DNA from: Gnetum montanum
Taxonomy: Eukaryota > Streptophyta > Gnetopsida > Gnetales > Gnetaceae
Assembly (NCBI GenBank): GCA_015680685.1
Contig: MNCI01010105.1
Coordinates: 123,558 to 187,557, forward strand
DNA length: 64,000 nt
Direction: 5' to 3'
Part shown: piece by piece, positions 41,111 through 55,165 of the stretch
How the letters are laid out: every line of letters begins with the position of its first letter
How positions within the stretch are numbered: position 1 is the first letter of the stretch
Notes under the pieces: generated by a model
The model's database searches: none
The model's input: only the letters and a program-made list of their open reading frames with translations
Told to the model about the DNA's origin: nothing
Position numbers and translations under genes: made by a program

Positions 41111-43469
41111 ATTCACCTCTATGAAGAGCTAAATCTTTGTTTAATGGCCTAGATTACTATGCTTCACATTTGGAGAATACCCTAGCATCTATAAAATCTA
41201 AAAACAAACTCATCCATGAGATTTGGCAAGGTTTTACGATTGGTTGCCAACTTGACACTAATCCTCCTCCTTTTGTATGTGGGCTTGAGACTAGCATTGA
41301 TAGAGTTATACATTAATAAGATGTCATATAACAAAATACACCATTATATTTATAGAATAAGCATAATAATATCTAACAAAGCAAACACTCCAAGGTCTAA
41401 AACACCAATGTGTTGCAAATAGTATCTAATTCCTTAACAAAAATATTCTTACAATTATCATATGATAATTTTTCAAATTGTCATCATCACCTTCCATTAT
41501 TCAATAAGGCCATTAACAACAATAACATTTATTTTTTTACAAGTTTATGTGTGAATATATAGTCCTTTCCATTTAGATAATTCATCATATGAATCTCTAG
41601 CTTTTCCACATGCTAATCTATTAATGTCATCTATAACTTATTCTATGGTAAAATACAAATAATATCAACAAAAATTGCAAGAGAAACATCATCTTATATT
41701 GATTCTATAATAAAACTTAAGTCTAATCATGAGTTCCATAAGCAATATAAGAACAAGTGAAGCAATTCATAACATTCTTATTTTGCAATGACATGATGAA
41801 TCTTAGGAACAATATAAAGGTGAAGTTCAAACCCAAAAGCAAAGATGAAAATTAGAAAAAAAAAGGAGCAATAGAAAAATAGAAACAAGCATAAGCATAA
41901 GAAAGGAAAGGATTATTAAAAGAATAAGTATTCTCCACAAAAGAAAGTATGTAATATCATTCATATAATTAAAATCCTTAGCATTCCAAAGATTATAAAT
42001 ACTAAGATGAGTAAGAAGTAATTAGTTTCACTTGTAGAACTAATGAGTAAGTATTGTAGAAGATAAGAGCTATCACTGCAACTTAGGATTTAGTTTTTTA
42101 AATAAGAAGATTAGATCCAATTATGTTATATGTAGCCTAGATCTAACTTAATGAAGTACAAAGAAGAATAAATACAGATGTTTGTAATACAAGGTTATGA
42201 ACTATGATTGATGTATCAATACTTGTGACACAATGAATGCTATGAATGATAGCTAAACAAGAAAGGCTAAGAAAAAACCTTATGAATACGTGTTATGAAG
42301 TAAGAATATAATAATGATGTTAAGTTTTTGTTATGAATTCTATGACAATTCTTAGAACATTGATCCTGATAAATTATAGATGCCTAAGAGTGTAAAAAAA
42401 TACCTACCTATACTATGGTATTAGAGCCTATATAGTTTGATTAAAGGAACAATGTGTTCTAAGAGGAAGTTAATAACTAACAAAAAAGTTAATAAACATA
42501 AAGAAAAGAAGCATAATGATGACTGACATAGTAGTTGAAGGAAAGTTGCAAGAGATGTAATGCTCCAAATTATTTTGAGAAAACTATAAGAGTAAGATTG
42601 AAGTAATGAGTAAGAGAGGGGTGAGTAAAAGAAATTGGAAGACCAAGAGGAGGCATCTTCATTCTATGTAAAAAGAGTATTCAAAGGTTGCTCACATGAA
42701 GATGTGAACCATACATGAGCAACTTAGAGTGCCATAACAGATGATGGAAGATGTTCACCAATATTTAAGTGTAATAATGAGGCATACAGAAAGCTACAGT
42801 ACTCATTCAAGGACTATTGACCTACAAAACCTATAAATGCATTCTTCTCGGGGGAGTTGAATCCATCCTCCACTTTCAATTCTAAGATAATAAGAACGTA
42901 ACTAAAGCTTGTTGATGACATTCTGATACTTGATTGGAATAGCAGCTAAGAGATAGTGAGCTTCTACATCTAGTTTATTAAATCTAATGTGATATAAATA
43001 AAATTATTTTTTGCCTTCTACATTAGCCCACATCTATAGCTACTTGGCTATATCTTCTCCATTAAATCTCTCTAATCATCATTTTTTCCAAAAAAGAAAG
43101 AGTTTCATTATTCGAGCAAGGGTATTTTTTAACAAGGATTTAAGCTAGAACTAAGGGATGTGCTTTCATCCACAATAATGTGATGTAAATAAAATTATTT
43201 TTACCTTCTACATTAGTTCACATTTGTGTTAAACCCTTCTACTTGACTAGGTGGAAAATATGCTTAGGATTTTGCTGCACATCCTCCCAAGAAATGTTCT
43301 ATTTTCTCAATCATTGCATTTCCTAAAAGTGCCAACCATGATCTTGTAAATCATTAAGAACTACTTAAAAAAATTTGTCTTACCTTGAGATAGGCAAGCC
43401 ATGACTATATGTAATGAATTAGCACAAGGCTTTTTCTTCTAAAGGTAATAACTCACATTCACATAATAA
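41111..43469. other. AT-rich DNA; no gene seen
   Basis: Nothing recognisable apart from simple AT-rich sequence. The short frame at 41216-41422 has no supporting features. Confidence 0.5.
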
Positions 43470-43940
43470 CATTAAGTAAGGTGTTTACATCTTTACCTTT
43501 AATTCATTAAGAAGAATTTTTTTACACTCTTTTAATATGTTTACAAAGCTTAGCACTAAGTCCAAGTTCTTTCATTGAATTTGAAATTAAGAAAACATCA
43601 TTAACATGGAGTAGGAGTCTCACATAACTACTTTTAACTACAATTGCAAAATGAGTTGGTATTTTATGCATCCACCCTTTAGGTTCATTAAAAAAAACTA
43701 AATAAGTATGAGAAAGATGACATCTTTGTTTAACACCAAAAAAATTATTAAATAAAATTCTTTCTTGTTTATTTGAGAATTGAATAAATATCTCTTTATT
43801 AAGTTTTTGGATAGCTAATAATAGTATGTTGGAGACTTATTAGTTTTCCAAGCACCTTCATAAGTATGTTGAATGAAATAATCATAATCCTTAGAAAAAT
43901 CTACCTATAGAATCAAAATCATAAGAGTCTACCTATATAA
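43470..43940 (-). pseudogene. Second LINE reverse transcriptase relic
   Basis: On the - strand: VDFSKDYDYF (motif A), FGVKQRCHLSHTYLVF (motif B, normally GxKQGCPLSPxLF), LLHVNDVFLISNSMKELGL (motif C, with DD eroded to ND) and KLCKHIKRV. Heavily decayed. It has the same motif order as the relic at 38170-38760 but is a separate insertion. Confidence 0.65.
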
Positions 43941-46612
43941 TGATCAAAAGATGTCAAAAATATAGTATGTACATATATTTATTTAGGCATTTAAGAAGAT
44001 TGTGTTAATGCATCAATCTTGCTGCATCCCAGGGTATGTCAATGAGGCTACATTGATGCATATGCATTGATGTGATAGATTGATTTATTATTCATTAGTT
44101 TTTATCAAATCAATTTTATACCTTTTATTATATGTGATTGAATACAATATATAACTTAGATTATTAATCACATTATTTTTAACCCAAAGAAAGAGTCTCA
44201 AGCTACGTGAAAATTAAATATTAAATTCAAACATCATATAAGGCCACTTAATCCAATCTAATTGTTTAAGTCATCTTATTTCGAATATCAACTTATTGTT
44301 CATAAACCATGCTCTAATTTTACAACCAAGACCATGTATAATGATCATTCTTGAGAGGGAGCTCAATTAGTTGAAGGACTTTCTAAAGGAAATTATTCAG
44401 TTGCATTTTGAAGCATAAAAATTAAGGTAAGGAGCATTGAGAAGATTTGGTAACAATATTTAAGTTCCTAATAAGCACCAAAGTCACTACACCTTCATCT
44501 AATGTGGACTTGCCAACATTTGAAGATGGAATGTGCATAGTGATGATGTCATAGGATAATAATTGAATAAGATTCATCTAAATTAGCTATTCTAGAAGTT
44601 TTAGCTTATTTGAAGTTCTTTTTGACCACCATGAGTTGATCACAATTTGGTAGCTAGTCATGGTTTGCAAAACCACAAGCTATGGTGGTTGACCACGAGT
44701 CATGATCAAGTTATGTTCAAATACCATGAGCCCACCTTAGGCCATGGTCTATTTAGAATAGAGAAGAATAAACTCTGTGTATATCATGCATTATGATAAA
44801 CTTGTGGTTTAGTTGTGGTCCTATGGAAATTAGAAAATGACACCAAAACTAAATTTTTGAGAGAATCTAAGACAAATAGAGGGTAAAACCTGATAAATTG
44901 TGATTCTTAAGTCATAATACAACCTATAAACATGCTAAAGCTTAGTTAGATTACAAAAGAAGCATCAAATGGGCCTTGAATTTAACATGCATGTCCTGAA
45001 TGCACAAAAATACCATAAACTTCATGGACCTTCAAATCCATTTTAAAATGATCTCAAATGCTTTTGAAAACATGACAGAAAGATGAGAGATGGCTCTAGC
45101 AAGCTAGATAAGCTTGAAATAAGCACTTGCAAGAGATAAATATGCTTTTACATTATATTTTACTAAAAAAAGGAAAAACCCATGAATAGGAACATGAGAA
45201 ATAACTTAAACATGAAATTTGGCAGTGAATCCATTAAATTACAACATGTAAACACTACTAAATTCTTCCAAACTTGAGTAAGAACATGAACATACTTTCA
45301 TTTAACTTTAGAAACTTAAAAGAACTTCAAATTGAAATATGCATGTAAGAAACTTAAGAGAAAGCATATAAACTATAAGAAACTATAGATTGAAAGCTTG
45401 AGAGAAATTCAGAGAGGAATCCATGGAAGGGGTTGATTCCAAAAAATGAGATGGCCATGCTACAAGAATGCTAGAAAAGAGAAAAGAGAAAGAAAAAGGC
45501 TAAGAGATCTTCCAAAGCACATATAACTTGCACAAAATAATTAAAATTTGAATAAAGGAAGAGTGTCTATTCACTTCAACTCAATATGAACAATCAAGGT
45601 AAGTTATAATGGAGGTGTACACCCATACATTTTTGGAGAGGATTTTGCCTCTTTGAGCATGAGCCACACATTAAGGCTCTTGGCTTCTTCTTGCTCTTTT
45701 TGGAAGTTTTCTCAAGTTTTAATCTTCTAAGATCCCTTTTCTTTATATGAAGACACTTATAACACCTACTACATGAAAAATAAACATTAGAACATTAATG
45801 GAAAGACTACCACTACATCCTAGTCTACTCAACATTAAACATGGATGGATTAGGAGAATACATTCACATTATTTCTAAAAAATGAGACACATGTGCTTCC
45901 ATACCTTAGAGATATATGTGGTTCTATTATGTAAACACACTACAAGGGTAGAGGAATCATCATTTATGGGATTGGAATAAATATACTAGGCACAAGAAGT
46001 CTTTTAAGCACACTATAATATTTTGTTTCTTACATGTAGAGCACATGAATCTAGTTTTCCATAGTGAAATTAATTATTTTATGTAGTTGTTTGAGGTCAT
46101 TAAGGCTGTCAATTCATATCATTTTTGTGCAAAGGTAGCATTGGCTACAAAAATTGTCAAACTTAGCATATGAAACATTTTTTTGTATTATGCTACAAGC
46201 ATGATCTTTGAGTGGAGCTCCATGAAGAGTGACATTTAGACACAGAGATGGATGTCAATGAGCTGGATCTTATTGGTCATTGAGTTATCAAGGAAAATAA
46301 CCTTTTTTCCAAATTTTAAATCAATGGCAGAAAAGACCTTACGATCTTAGAATTCCATTAGAAACTACGAATGGAGGTGTATCCAATTTGCAAAAATTGT
46401 AATAGTTGATTATATTCATAAGCTACTTATTACTTAATGTGGCTTTGGTAATGTCTTGGATAAATTTGGCCAAGAGGTCAATTACTTGTGGAATTTTGGT
46501 CATTCTTTATCTTGTCAATGTGGGGTTCTATGAGGCCTTATTTATCATGTTATATTTAATCCACATGAAACCCACTCAACTTCTTAAGGCATTTTTCTCA
46601 CACATAATGATG
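43941..46612. other. AT-rich DNA; no gene seen
   Basis: No supported gene. A locally repetitive stretch at 44620-44770 contains several CCATGAG/CATGGT and ACCAC words and may fold. The frame at 46406-46645 runs into the ATH-1 LTR and is not a gene. Confidence 0.5.
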
Positions 46613-46617
46613 AGCGG

Positions 46618-47456
46618 TGAGGTACCCCTATGCCCAACCATATGAATCACAAGCATTCATGCATGATCTGTTCGAACTCTATAGATCTTAAGTTCTTAAG
46701 TACACTGGTTCAAGAAAGTGAAATTTGATCGAGACGATCATTGTCTTCTTAGTCCCACTTGTGAGGTACAAGTTTATGGTTAAGTGCAATTGAGGTATAT
46801 GATTTTTATCATTTATGTTTTATAAGTTTAATTTCCTAGAGCAAGAATAAAAGGTGAAGTAATTTAATATCTAATTAATCTACTACCTAGCTAGCCTAAC
46901 ACAAGTACTTGTTCCCACTCTTTAGACACATCCTGAATGCATATGGCACTACTGGGTTACCAAATGTTAAGCATTTCTGGTTACCAAGTGCTTCACATAT
47001 GCTCGAAGTGGTCATCCTTGTGTTCATTAATAACTGAAAATTAATTGCTTAATTAAAGTGCATAAAGGTAAAGTGCATGAATATTAAATACATTAAAGAA
47101 AACATTAATCTATTCTTAGTGCCTTAAGGATTATCAAAAGGGCTCATCTTTATTTCCATCACACTACTGTGCTTAGGTACATTGGTGTTCGAACAAAGAT
47201 CCATACACACTTAGACTCTTGTTGCAGGCACTCAGAAATATTCTAACTCTCGAATGCCTAAACTGTAAGAACTTCATTCCTCTATGCAAAAACTAATGCA
47301 CAAACCATGTGCTTAAGTGCTATATTTATAGGCCAACATACATCTCATGATATCGGATATTCGACATTGCTTCTTGGAACCTGATATCACATATTCAATA
47401 TCAAGGCTTCGATATCGCATATCCAATATTGGAGCACAAAAAAACATGATTCATCA
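46618..47456 (-). repeat. ATH-1 3' LTR
   Basis: 839 bp. The - strand reads TGATGAATC...CTCATCA. GATATC-type sites are abundant in U3 (about 47345-47440), followed by CCTATAAATATAGC at about 47325. It aligns with the fragment at 55685-55932 and is related to the TRG-1 LTR. Confidence 0.85.
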
Positions 47457-48290
47457 TACCCCCACAACTGAATGAAAACTTGTCCTTAAGTGAACAAAAG
47501 GAGGAACGAGTTCCTTACAAAATATTAGGTAGGCATGAGATTATTGACTAACATGCAAACTTGACTCAGATGAAATAGACAGATTCTAAGTGCCCAAGTG
47601 TATCGATTTACAATTTTTTACAAAATCGGATGTTCATGAAAATAGAAGTGAACACCCAAAAAAAAAAAACATCCAACTCCTCTAGAAGTTGAAGAGTGCA
47701 GGAGAAGATCCAACGATCATGAACAATCCTCGTTGCATGGTGCTGCTGCTTCATCCTTGGTGAAGACAATGCCACTTCTAGTCCATGCTTTTCATTGCAA
47801 TCATAATAAAATCATGGGTTAGTGTGCAGTGTGTAATATATAGCTTTTAAGTACCTAGTCTTGTGGGTGGTTACACTTGGCTAGGTTGTGATTATGGTGG
47901 ATTGATTTTGTTAATAGTGTTAGTGGGAAGGTTGAAAAATAGATGAAATGGATAAGCAGTCCATTAAATTCTAAAATGTTCAAACACAATGAAATGCTTG
48001 AAGAGGGTTTAAGAATTCACAACAAATAAAAAGAGGATTTCACTAAAAAACGTTGGGAAGATGCACATAGTTGGATGTCATTGATGAGGCCTGCATAAGA
48101 ATTTGATTATGAGGATGTCTAAGGATAAAGAACTTAACTGACCCAACCAAAAGATATGCAAGTGGACCCTTCCCAAAGCAAGCATAGGCCTTTNGATTGG
48201 TTTTGTTCTATAGTAAAGATGGATTTTATTAGGTCATTTAACCACAAAATTCAAAAGGTTCATGTGACCTTAATCAAGAACTCCATTCCA

Positions 48291-48315
48291 CTCTCTCTCT
48301 CTCTCTCTCTCTCTC
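48291..48315. repeat. CT dinucleotide microsatellite
   Basis: About twelve CT units ending at an N (48316). The true length is uncertain. Confidence 0.9.
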
Positions 48316-48665
48316 NAATCATGTTTAGTGACTTCACATCACCATTCTAAGACCAATCCACCCTCCTAAGATAGAAGAGTGCTCCCATAGAATAACCACC
48401 ATTCCTTATTAGAGAAGAAAAGAGAAGTAGGAAGTGGGAAAAGACCTTAGTTAGAGGGGACCTTTAGGCATGGGTAACATGTCTTTCTAGTCCTATAACT
48501 AGTGCTTGTAGCCTGTTTATTTTGTCTAAGGGGTATGCTTTAAATTCCCATTATTTTTTTTATTTTTGTATGATGGAAACCACACCATGCAAAGACTTAT
48601 TCAACTTCCTGTTATTGGTTGACATAGAACGGTAAGAAATTCATGAAAACACTCATGCATCCAAG

Positions 48666-48788
48666 CAAGAAAAAAGGCATAAAGAGTATTGAATCTCCTT
48701 GAAGTCACACCCTATTCAAACCTTTGNCAAGAAAAAAGGCATCAAGAGTATTGAATCTCCTTGAAGTCACACCCTATTCAAACCTTTG
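48666..48788. repeat. 62-bp tandem duplication joined at an N
   Basis: 48666-48726 and 48728-48788 differ at one visible base, with an N at 48727. An assembly duplication is as likely as a real one. Confidence 0.8.
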
Positions 48789-49290
48789 AATCCTTCCCAA
48801 ATCTAAAAACTATCAAAGTCATAAGTTTGTTAAAGTTTTATTAATGAAAAAGAAATTGCACATTTCCAGAACAAGGAAAACCATAGAGTTTATGGATGGG
48901 TGGATGTAATGGACTCACTGCCTATTTCATGAAAAAGAAACCATGTTGTAGTTATCAGTAACAAAATTCAAAGCTAGATTCTAAACACCAATAATCAAAT
49001 AATCAGATAGCACATGCCCACATCAATCAAACCAAGTTGTATCCAATTGGTAGTACAACATGTTATTATTAAAACATAATTAGAAAATCACATAAAAAAT
49101 AAAGGAAAATATGAAAAAGTGTAAAATATTTAAGAAAAATAAAACATACTAACGATGTTGTAAAAAAAATTTGGAAAATTAATAATGAAAAAATAGAAAG
49201 GTGTAAGATAAAGAATGTGTAAACCAAAAAATTGTAAAAGTAACAAGGTGTAAAACAAAAAGAGGAAAAATTGAGGAGCTACTTATATAG

Positions 49291-50450
49291 TTAGCATAGA
49301 TGGCCATCTCCCCCATGACAGAGTTGAAAGGAGGAGATCCAAAATATTGAGCATGGTTGTCCATCTGATGAGGCATTTGTTACATTAGTTAGCTTAGGCT
49401 CGTAGAAAGGTTTAACTTGTTGTATGTTGACTAGTTGTATTTTGTCTAGGCTTTTAGGTTTGTAGATCATCATGGCTCCAAAATAAAAAGTTTCAAAAAT
49501 TATATAAGGTCCTTTCCACAATGTTTGTAACTTAGTTCATTGAGGTATGTGTGTGGGGTTCTAGTAGAAAACCTTATCTCTTGGTTGAAGTTTGACTTTC
49601 CTAATTCTAAGGTCATGGCACTTTTTGTTGAATGCCTTGTGCAACTCGTTAGATGATAGGACCACCAATTAGTTTTCATCTAGCACGTTGAAATTCATTA
49701 GTCTTTATTTTTGCACTAGAATTAAGTCAAGCTCAAGGTCATAGGATGTTGAAAGTGTATGAAGCTTAGATTGAATAGGAAGTATTGGTAATTTTCCATA
49801 CACAAACTCATAAGTAGAATAGCCTATAGGAAGTTTCCATGTTGAGCGGTAGGCCCAAAGGGCATCATTGAGTTTTTTGATCTAGTCTTTTCTCTATTTG
49901 CTAATAATTCTCATTAGTATCTTTATGATTTCCCTATTTGTAACCTCAGCTCAATCATTGGCTTGGGGGTGGTAAGGTGTTGTGAGTTTATGTTCAACCC
50001 CCAAGTATTACATATGCTTTCGAAAGGTAGTGCCTATAAAGTGAGTTCCATTATTAGAAATTAATGCACATGGAACACCAAACCTATTTACAATGTTTTG
50101 TTATACAAACTGAGAAGTAATAGAAGATGTACAGTTAGTGACAATTACTGCTTCTGACCATTTTGTATAATAGTCAATAGTGACTATGATGTACACCTTT
50201 CCATTTGACATGGGTGTGATGGGATCCATAAAATTAATGCCCTAGATGTTAAAGGGTTCTTGTGGTTGGATCAACTATTGAGGTCCCTCCATTCAAGTAG
50301 TCATTCCACTGTCTCATTGGCAGCATTAACAAGAGTGGACATATTGATGGGCATCCCTAAAAATTGTTGGCCAATAATACCCTACCATTATGATTTTAAT
50401 GGTCGTGCGTCTTCCAACATAATGGCCCCTACAAGGACCTTCAGGAGTGT
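49291..50450 (-). pseudogene. ATH-1 integrase
   Basis: On the - strand: PITPMSNGKVYIIVTIDYYT (first Asp), NRFGVPCALISNNGTHF (second catalytic Asp replaced by Asn), TPYHPQAND and AEVTNREIIK (Glu), ending LWKGPYIIFETF and VNIQQVKPFYEPKL near 49390. Numerous stops. The zinc-binding N-terminal part (about 50450-50240) is barely readable. Closely related to the integrase at 420-1545. Confidence 0.8.
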
Positions 50451-50639
50451 CCTAGAGAACACATAGTTGATCAACATCAAGGACACACCAATGAACTAGG
50501 CTATCAGTGTACACCTTGTAGAGGTGCCTGTTGATCTCCATGAAGCATTTTACCTAGTGAAGAAACTATTGTTTTTTCTAGTGATCCAACCTTGTGGCAT
50601 CTTGGGTGAGAAAATAGGTGAGAATGCCATCATATCATT

Positions 50640-51290
50640 TATGCTCTATAGGCAATTATTTAGTTATAGGCTCGACAAAGAGGAGTTCATTAGAAAATAT
50701 ATTAGATAGTGGTATTTCTTCCTCTTTTTTGTCCCATCACAGTCAAGATAAGTGGTCAGCAATCACATTCTTAGTTCCCTTTCAATCTACCATTGTAAGA
50801 TCAAATTCTTATAAGATTGCCAATGACTGTATGACACGGGGGCTCACTATTGGCTTGTTCATCAAGAAGTGGATGGCATTGTGATCCATGTGCACAAACA
50901 AATTGTATCTAAGAACATAATGCTTAAATTTCTCTAGAGCAAACACCAAGGTCATTAGTTCTTTTTCTATGGTGGTGTAGTTCAATTATGCATCCACAAT
51001 GCTTTAACTTGTGTAGTGGATGTAATATGGATGTTTCTTGTTGTCCAACTACATAAGCATAGCTCCCAAGGCATAATTTGATGCATCTATAATAACATGA
51101 AATGGTCTAGACTACTTGGGTGCTTGTAGAATTAGAGTTTCTACAAGTTTTTAATTTAGGTTCTGAAATGCTTTTTCAGATTCCATGGTTTAGACAAAAT
51201 GGAGCATCTTTCTTTGTTAGCTCAACCAATGGTTTTGTAATCTTAGAGAAATTCTTTATGAATCTCTAGTAGTAGCCATTGTGTCCAAAG
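50640..51290 (-). pseudogene. ATH-1 RNase H
   Basis: - strand DASNYALGAML (first catalytic Asp, about 51085), then ELMTLVFALEKFKHYVL and MDHNAIHFLMNKPIVSPRVI, ending EFDLTMVD and NVIADHLS. Stops interrupt it. Same order and wording as the RNase H end at 1-344. Confidence 0.8.
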
Positions 51291-52333
51291 AATGATCAAA
51301 CATCTTTGATGGTTTCTGGTTGGTGGGTAATTCCTTGGATGACCCTTATTTTTTCAAGGTCTACCTTACTTCCTGATTGTGATATTTTATGCTCTAATAC
51401 AATGCCTTCTTGGACCATTAGATGACTCTTTTGCCAATTGAGTCGAAGGTTTGTTTCAACACATCTTTTCAGGACTTGCTCAACGTAGTCTAGGGCTTTC
51501 TCAAATATAGCTCCATAGATGAAGAAGTCATCCATGAAGACTCCCACACCACTACTGATTTATTGTTGAAAAATGCTTAAGACTAGGTGTTGGAATGTAG
51601 CAAGGACATTACATAAATCAAATGACCTCTTGCGATATGCAAAAGTCCCCTAGGGCCTCATGAATGTTGTCTTGGCCTAGTCCTCTAGCGTGATTTGGAT
51701 TTGGTTATAGCCACTATAACTATCCAAAAAACTATAAAAGAAATGTTGAGATATTGTATCTAATACCTGATCAACGAATGATAATGAAAAATGATCCTTG
51801 AATGTTGCCATATTTAGTAGCTGAAAATCGATGTAGACTCACCACTTGCCACCTTTCTTTGGCACAACCATGAGTGGACTAATCCACTCACTATCTGCAA
51901 TGGGATAGATGAACCATGCCTTGAGGAGTTGTTTGATTTCCTCCTTGATGATCTATTTCAATTTTGGGTTGAGTTGCCTATGTGGCTGCCTCTTTGGCTT
52001 CACGGTAGGATTAGTGTAGATACAATACTGACATATCCTAGGATCAATCCTTGTGAGTTTAGAATATGACCAAGCAAATGCTACTAATCATTTTCAACCA
52101 CATTTAACAATATCTTTTTTTTGCTCTTGAGCAAGATTTACACTGATTATGACTAGCTTCCCATTTTTTAGAAACACATATTTCATGCCAACTAATAAAG
52201 TTTTTAACTCAAGGGGCTCTTGCTTGAAATTTTCAAGAATTTCCAACTCTCCCCAATAGGTATCATCATTTGCATTATTGGAGAGTTGGTAATGAACTTG
52301 CTCTAGTTCATCCGTGCCATGACATATGTGCAT
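51291..52333 (-). pseudogene. ATH-1 reverse transcriptase
   Basis: - strand: VAFAWSYSKLTRIDPRICQY, KAWFIYPIADSEWISPLM, VVPKKGGKW, LLNMATFKDHFSLSFVDQVL, FYSFLDSYSGYNQIQITLED (first catalytic Asp), GTFAYRKRSF and GVFMDDFFIYG (catalytic pair kept as MDD). KDHF/LPFVDQ wording is typical of Athila-type RTs. Frameshifts and stops throughout. ATH-2 has the same domain up to LQD. Confidence 0.85.
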
Positions 52334-52389
52334 GTCAAGCTCTCAGTAGTTTTCATGCAAAGTGTGTCACTTTTAGAATCAGTGGTTAG

Positions 52390-52920
52390 CCACTAGGTAC
52401 CCTCTTATTTTGTGGCTACTATGTACAGACACCTCTAAATATTTGCTTTTGGTGCACACTGCTTACATGCAAAGATGGATGTTTATTTCACTGATCAAAG
52501 TTTCTACACACAATTGCACCCTATATTACTATACGTGATGCAGGAAACTCGCTTTTTCTTGTTATTTCCAAATACATTTTTTTAGATATTTCTAGGGAAA
52601 GATATCTGATGTCCATTCTTACATCAACGGTGCTTAGCCATGTCCTTCCCATGATGATGGGGAAGTTCTCTATGTCATTATCCACCTTGATCACTAGGAA
52701 ATCAGCAGGATAAGACCACCCATATATAGTGGTCATAATGTCTTCTACTAGTTCTAATGGAATAGTGATGGACTAGTATTCCAATTCTAATATGATATTG
52801 CTCTTCTTGAGAGGTGGCAGGTTCCATGCAGTATACATTTCATGAGAAATCAAATTGACATTGAAACCTAAATCAAGAAGAGCCTTACACGGTTCATTCC
52901 CAACAATCTGCAAATAAATA
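52390..52920 (-). pseudogene. ATH-1 aspartic protease
   Basis: - strand CKALLDLGFNVNLISHEMY (active-site DSG changed to DLG, about 52870), then SITIPLELVEDIMTTIYGWS and NFPIIMGRTWLSTVDV, the conserved C-terminal GRxWL block. ATH-2 keeps DSG at the same place (59372). One stop within the open part. Confidence 0.75.
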
Positions 52921-53589
52921 AGAGGACTTCTAGGATTAGCTAATTTCTTGGGAAGGTTTTCAGCATGGATCTAATGAGATATGGCATGAGTAAGCAGAAC
53001 AGTATGGATCCAGGGTGATATTTGGTTTAAAGGAGACTTAAAAGAATTTGATACAGAGGGAGATAGAGAAACAGGGTTGCTAGTTGTAGGTGTATGTAAG
53101 GGCTTAGGTGGACAGTTGGATCAGAAGAAAGGTCTTTTTTTAGATCGAATGTTTGAACCACTTGATTTATGAATCAGTTGTAGATTAATGGCCCTAGTGG
53201 TGTTGTGTTATTGCGGTTGAGCTAGAAGTTCACCCTACATAAATGGAGTAGGTGGTAGCTATGTTAAGGGAGGAGGAAGATGTTGTTGAACAAGAGGAGG
53301 ATAAGGGTAAAAGGTGGTATCCCTCCTTGGATGTGGAGAATGAGTTCGATACTAATCAAGAGGGTAGTAGTAAGACTGGAAAGTAGAAACATGACTGGAA
53401 GAGTCACATCGAGATAGAGGTTATTAAACATAATACCCATATGGATTAGGTTGTCTGTAAGGGTATTTTTGCCTTGGGGGTGCTAGCACCCATGATTGTG
53501 TTGTTTCCATTGTTGATACTACTCATATGATTATGGTGGAGTTCCACTTAGATAATACTGTTGTTGTTAGTGGAACTACCTAAAATTAC

Positions 53590-55165
53590 CTTGAGGATAA
53601 GGCAATCTTCTAGATGTTTGCCTTTGTGCTAGTTGTGGATTTAGAGCATACACCCTAGATTCCTATAAGTATGACACTATAGAGCAACATCCCTTATGAT
53701 GTTCATAGTGGCAAATGTCATAGCCACCATCTTCTGATTCAATTCTTGTAACTTCCTCTATTGTAGCAATTTTGCCCTTACCTTTTTTATCAGCACATTC
53801 AGTTTCCTTGAACCTCTTACACTCATGATCACTACCTTATTCTTTGGACTCTTCAGTAATTTTGAGGATAGCTTGAAATCTACTATCCACGAATTCCCAT
53901 AACTGATTAACCTTGGTTGTAATTTTATATTGAAATTTTTGAAGTAGCAAGGTTTTTCTATTTTACCACCTCATTAAGTGATGATTCTTCTTCACTATCA
54001 CAATATCAAACCTCCCTTTTGCAAATGGAAGAATTGTAGTTGTATTCTTCTACACTTTCTTGTTCTCTTAATTCTTCTTCCTCTTTAGCTACCTACTTAA
54101 TCAATCTTTGGATCTAATGGATGATTAATTCTAATAGTTGTCCTTGGGCATAAACACGAAGGGTTCCCATCATTTTTATTAAAGCCCATATACAATGTGG
54201 TGGAGTTGACCTAGTTGAGGATAACCATGGCCAAGACATCTATGCAATAGGGAATCGTATCAACCTATGATGGCATCCGAGGGTTCATGTGTCCCTTGTT
54301 TTCATCCTTGGATTTGCCTCCTTAAGTTGGACACTTGAGAGTACGTTTGATACTTGTCATTGAACAGTTCAAGCATTGTACTCCATAGTTTGATAGATTT
54401 CAGTTCTAAGGACTAGTACCAATTTTTTGCTTCTTTAATGAATATCCCAGGGAAGAACTTAAGCTTTCTCCACTTATTTTCTATATTCTACAAGGCACTT
54501 GCATCTTGAAAAGCTTGGAGATGGTTTTGCAAATCTGAGTTATATTCCCTTTCAAACTGAGCAATATTATTCATGTCTAGTCTTTTAATTTGACTATCCT
54601 TTATGTGCCTTATGGGAATTCATATTGCCTCTACAATGGTTAGCATTCCTCAATTAGTAAGCAAAGGTTCATCGAGGTCATGATTTTTGTGCCTATGATG
54701 CCATCTACTACCCCTTCATTCATGGTAGCAGGTCTCTCTTGAATGCCTACACCCCTAGTCTTGACTTTCCTGATGGTCCCTTTGATCATTTCAATTTTTT
54801 CAATCACCTCCATCATGGTTGTGCCCCTTGTAGTTATGATCAAAGCCAGAAGAAGAAGAAGATGATGATGAAGGTGAAGAGGAAGGAGGACTAGCACCAT
54901 CCTTGTGCTTGCTACCCCCTCTTCGATGATTGTGGCCATGATCACAATCTTGTTTCTTGTTTGTATCCCCACCTTGACTCTTCTTCTTGGATCCTCCTTT
55001 GTTATTTGATCCATTTTTTGCTAAAACTAGGATTATAAATCGTGGATTGCAAGTTCTAGTTTTGACCTCTTTCATTGAAGTCAAAGAGAGAAATTTCATT
55101 GAATGAAAAAACCCTAGAGGAGGGTTCTTCACCATTGTTTTGGTATAGGAAGTGTGGGGAATCAC
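53590..55165 (-). pseudogene. gag: ATH-1 gag with zinc-knuckle-like end
   Basis: An N-terminal Lys/Gly/His/Ser-rich stretch (SSSSSSSSGFDHNYKGHNH) in one frame overlaps a second spurious frame. The gag core follows: NHLQAFQDA, MLELFNDKYQTYSQVSNLRR, HRCLGHGYPQ. The end reads YDICHYEHHKGCC (about 53700), the family's zinc-knuckle-like site, then a Gln/Pro/Tyr-rich tail. Many stops. It matches ATH-2 gag closely. Confidence 0.75.

Larger units (their letters stand above)
47457..49290 (-). other. ATH-1 polypurine tract and 3' noncoding region
   Basis: PPT (- strand GTGGGGGTA) at 47457-47465. Then noncoding DNA with a CT microsatellite, single Ns at 48194, 48316 and 48727, a 62-bp duplication and two copies of the conserved GTGTGACTTCAAGG motif (48697-48722 and 48759-48784). 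GCATGGTGTGG (- strand, about 48583) is shared with the region at 2264. No gene seen. Confidence 0.65.
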
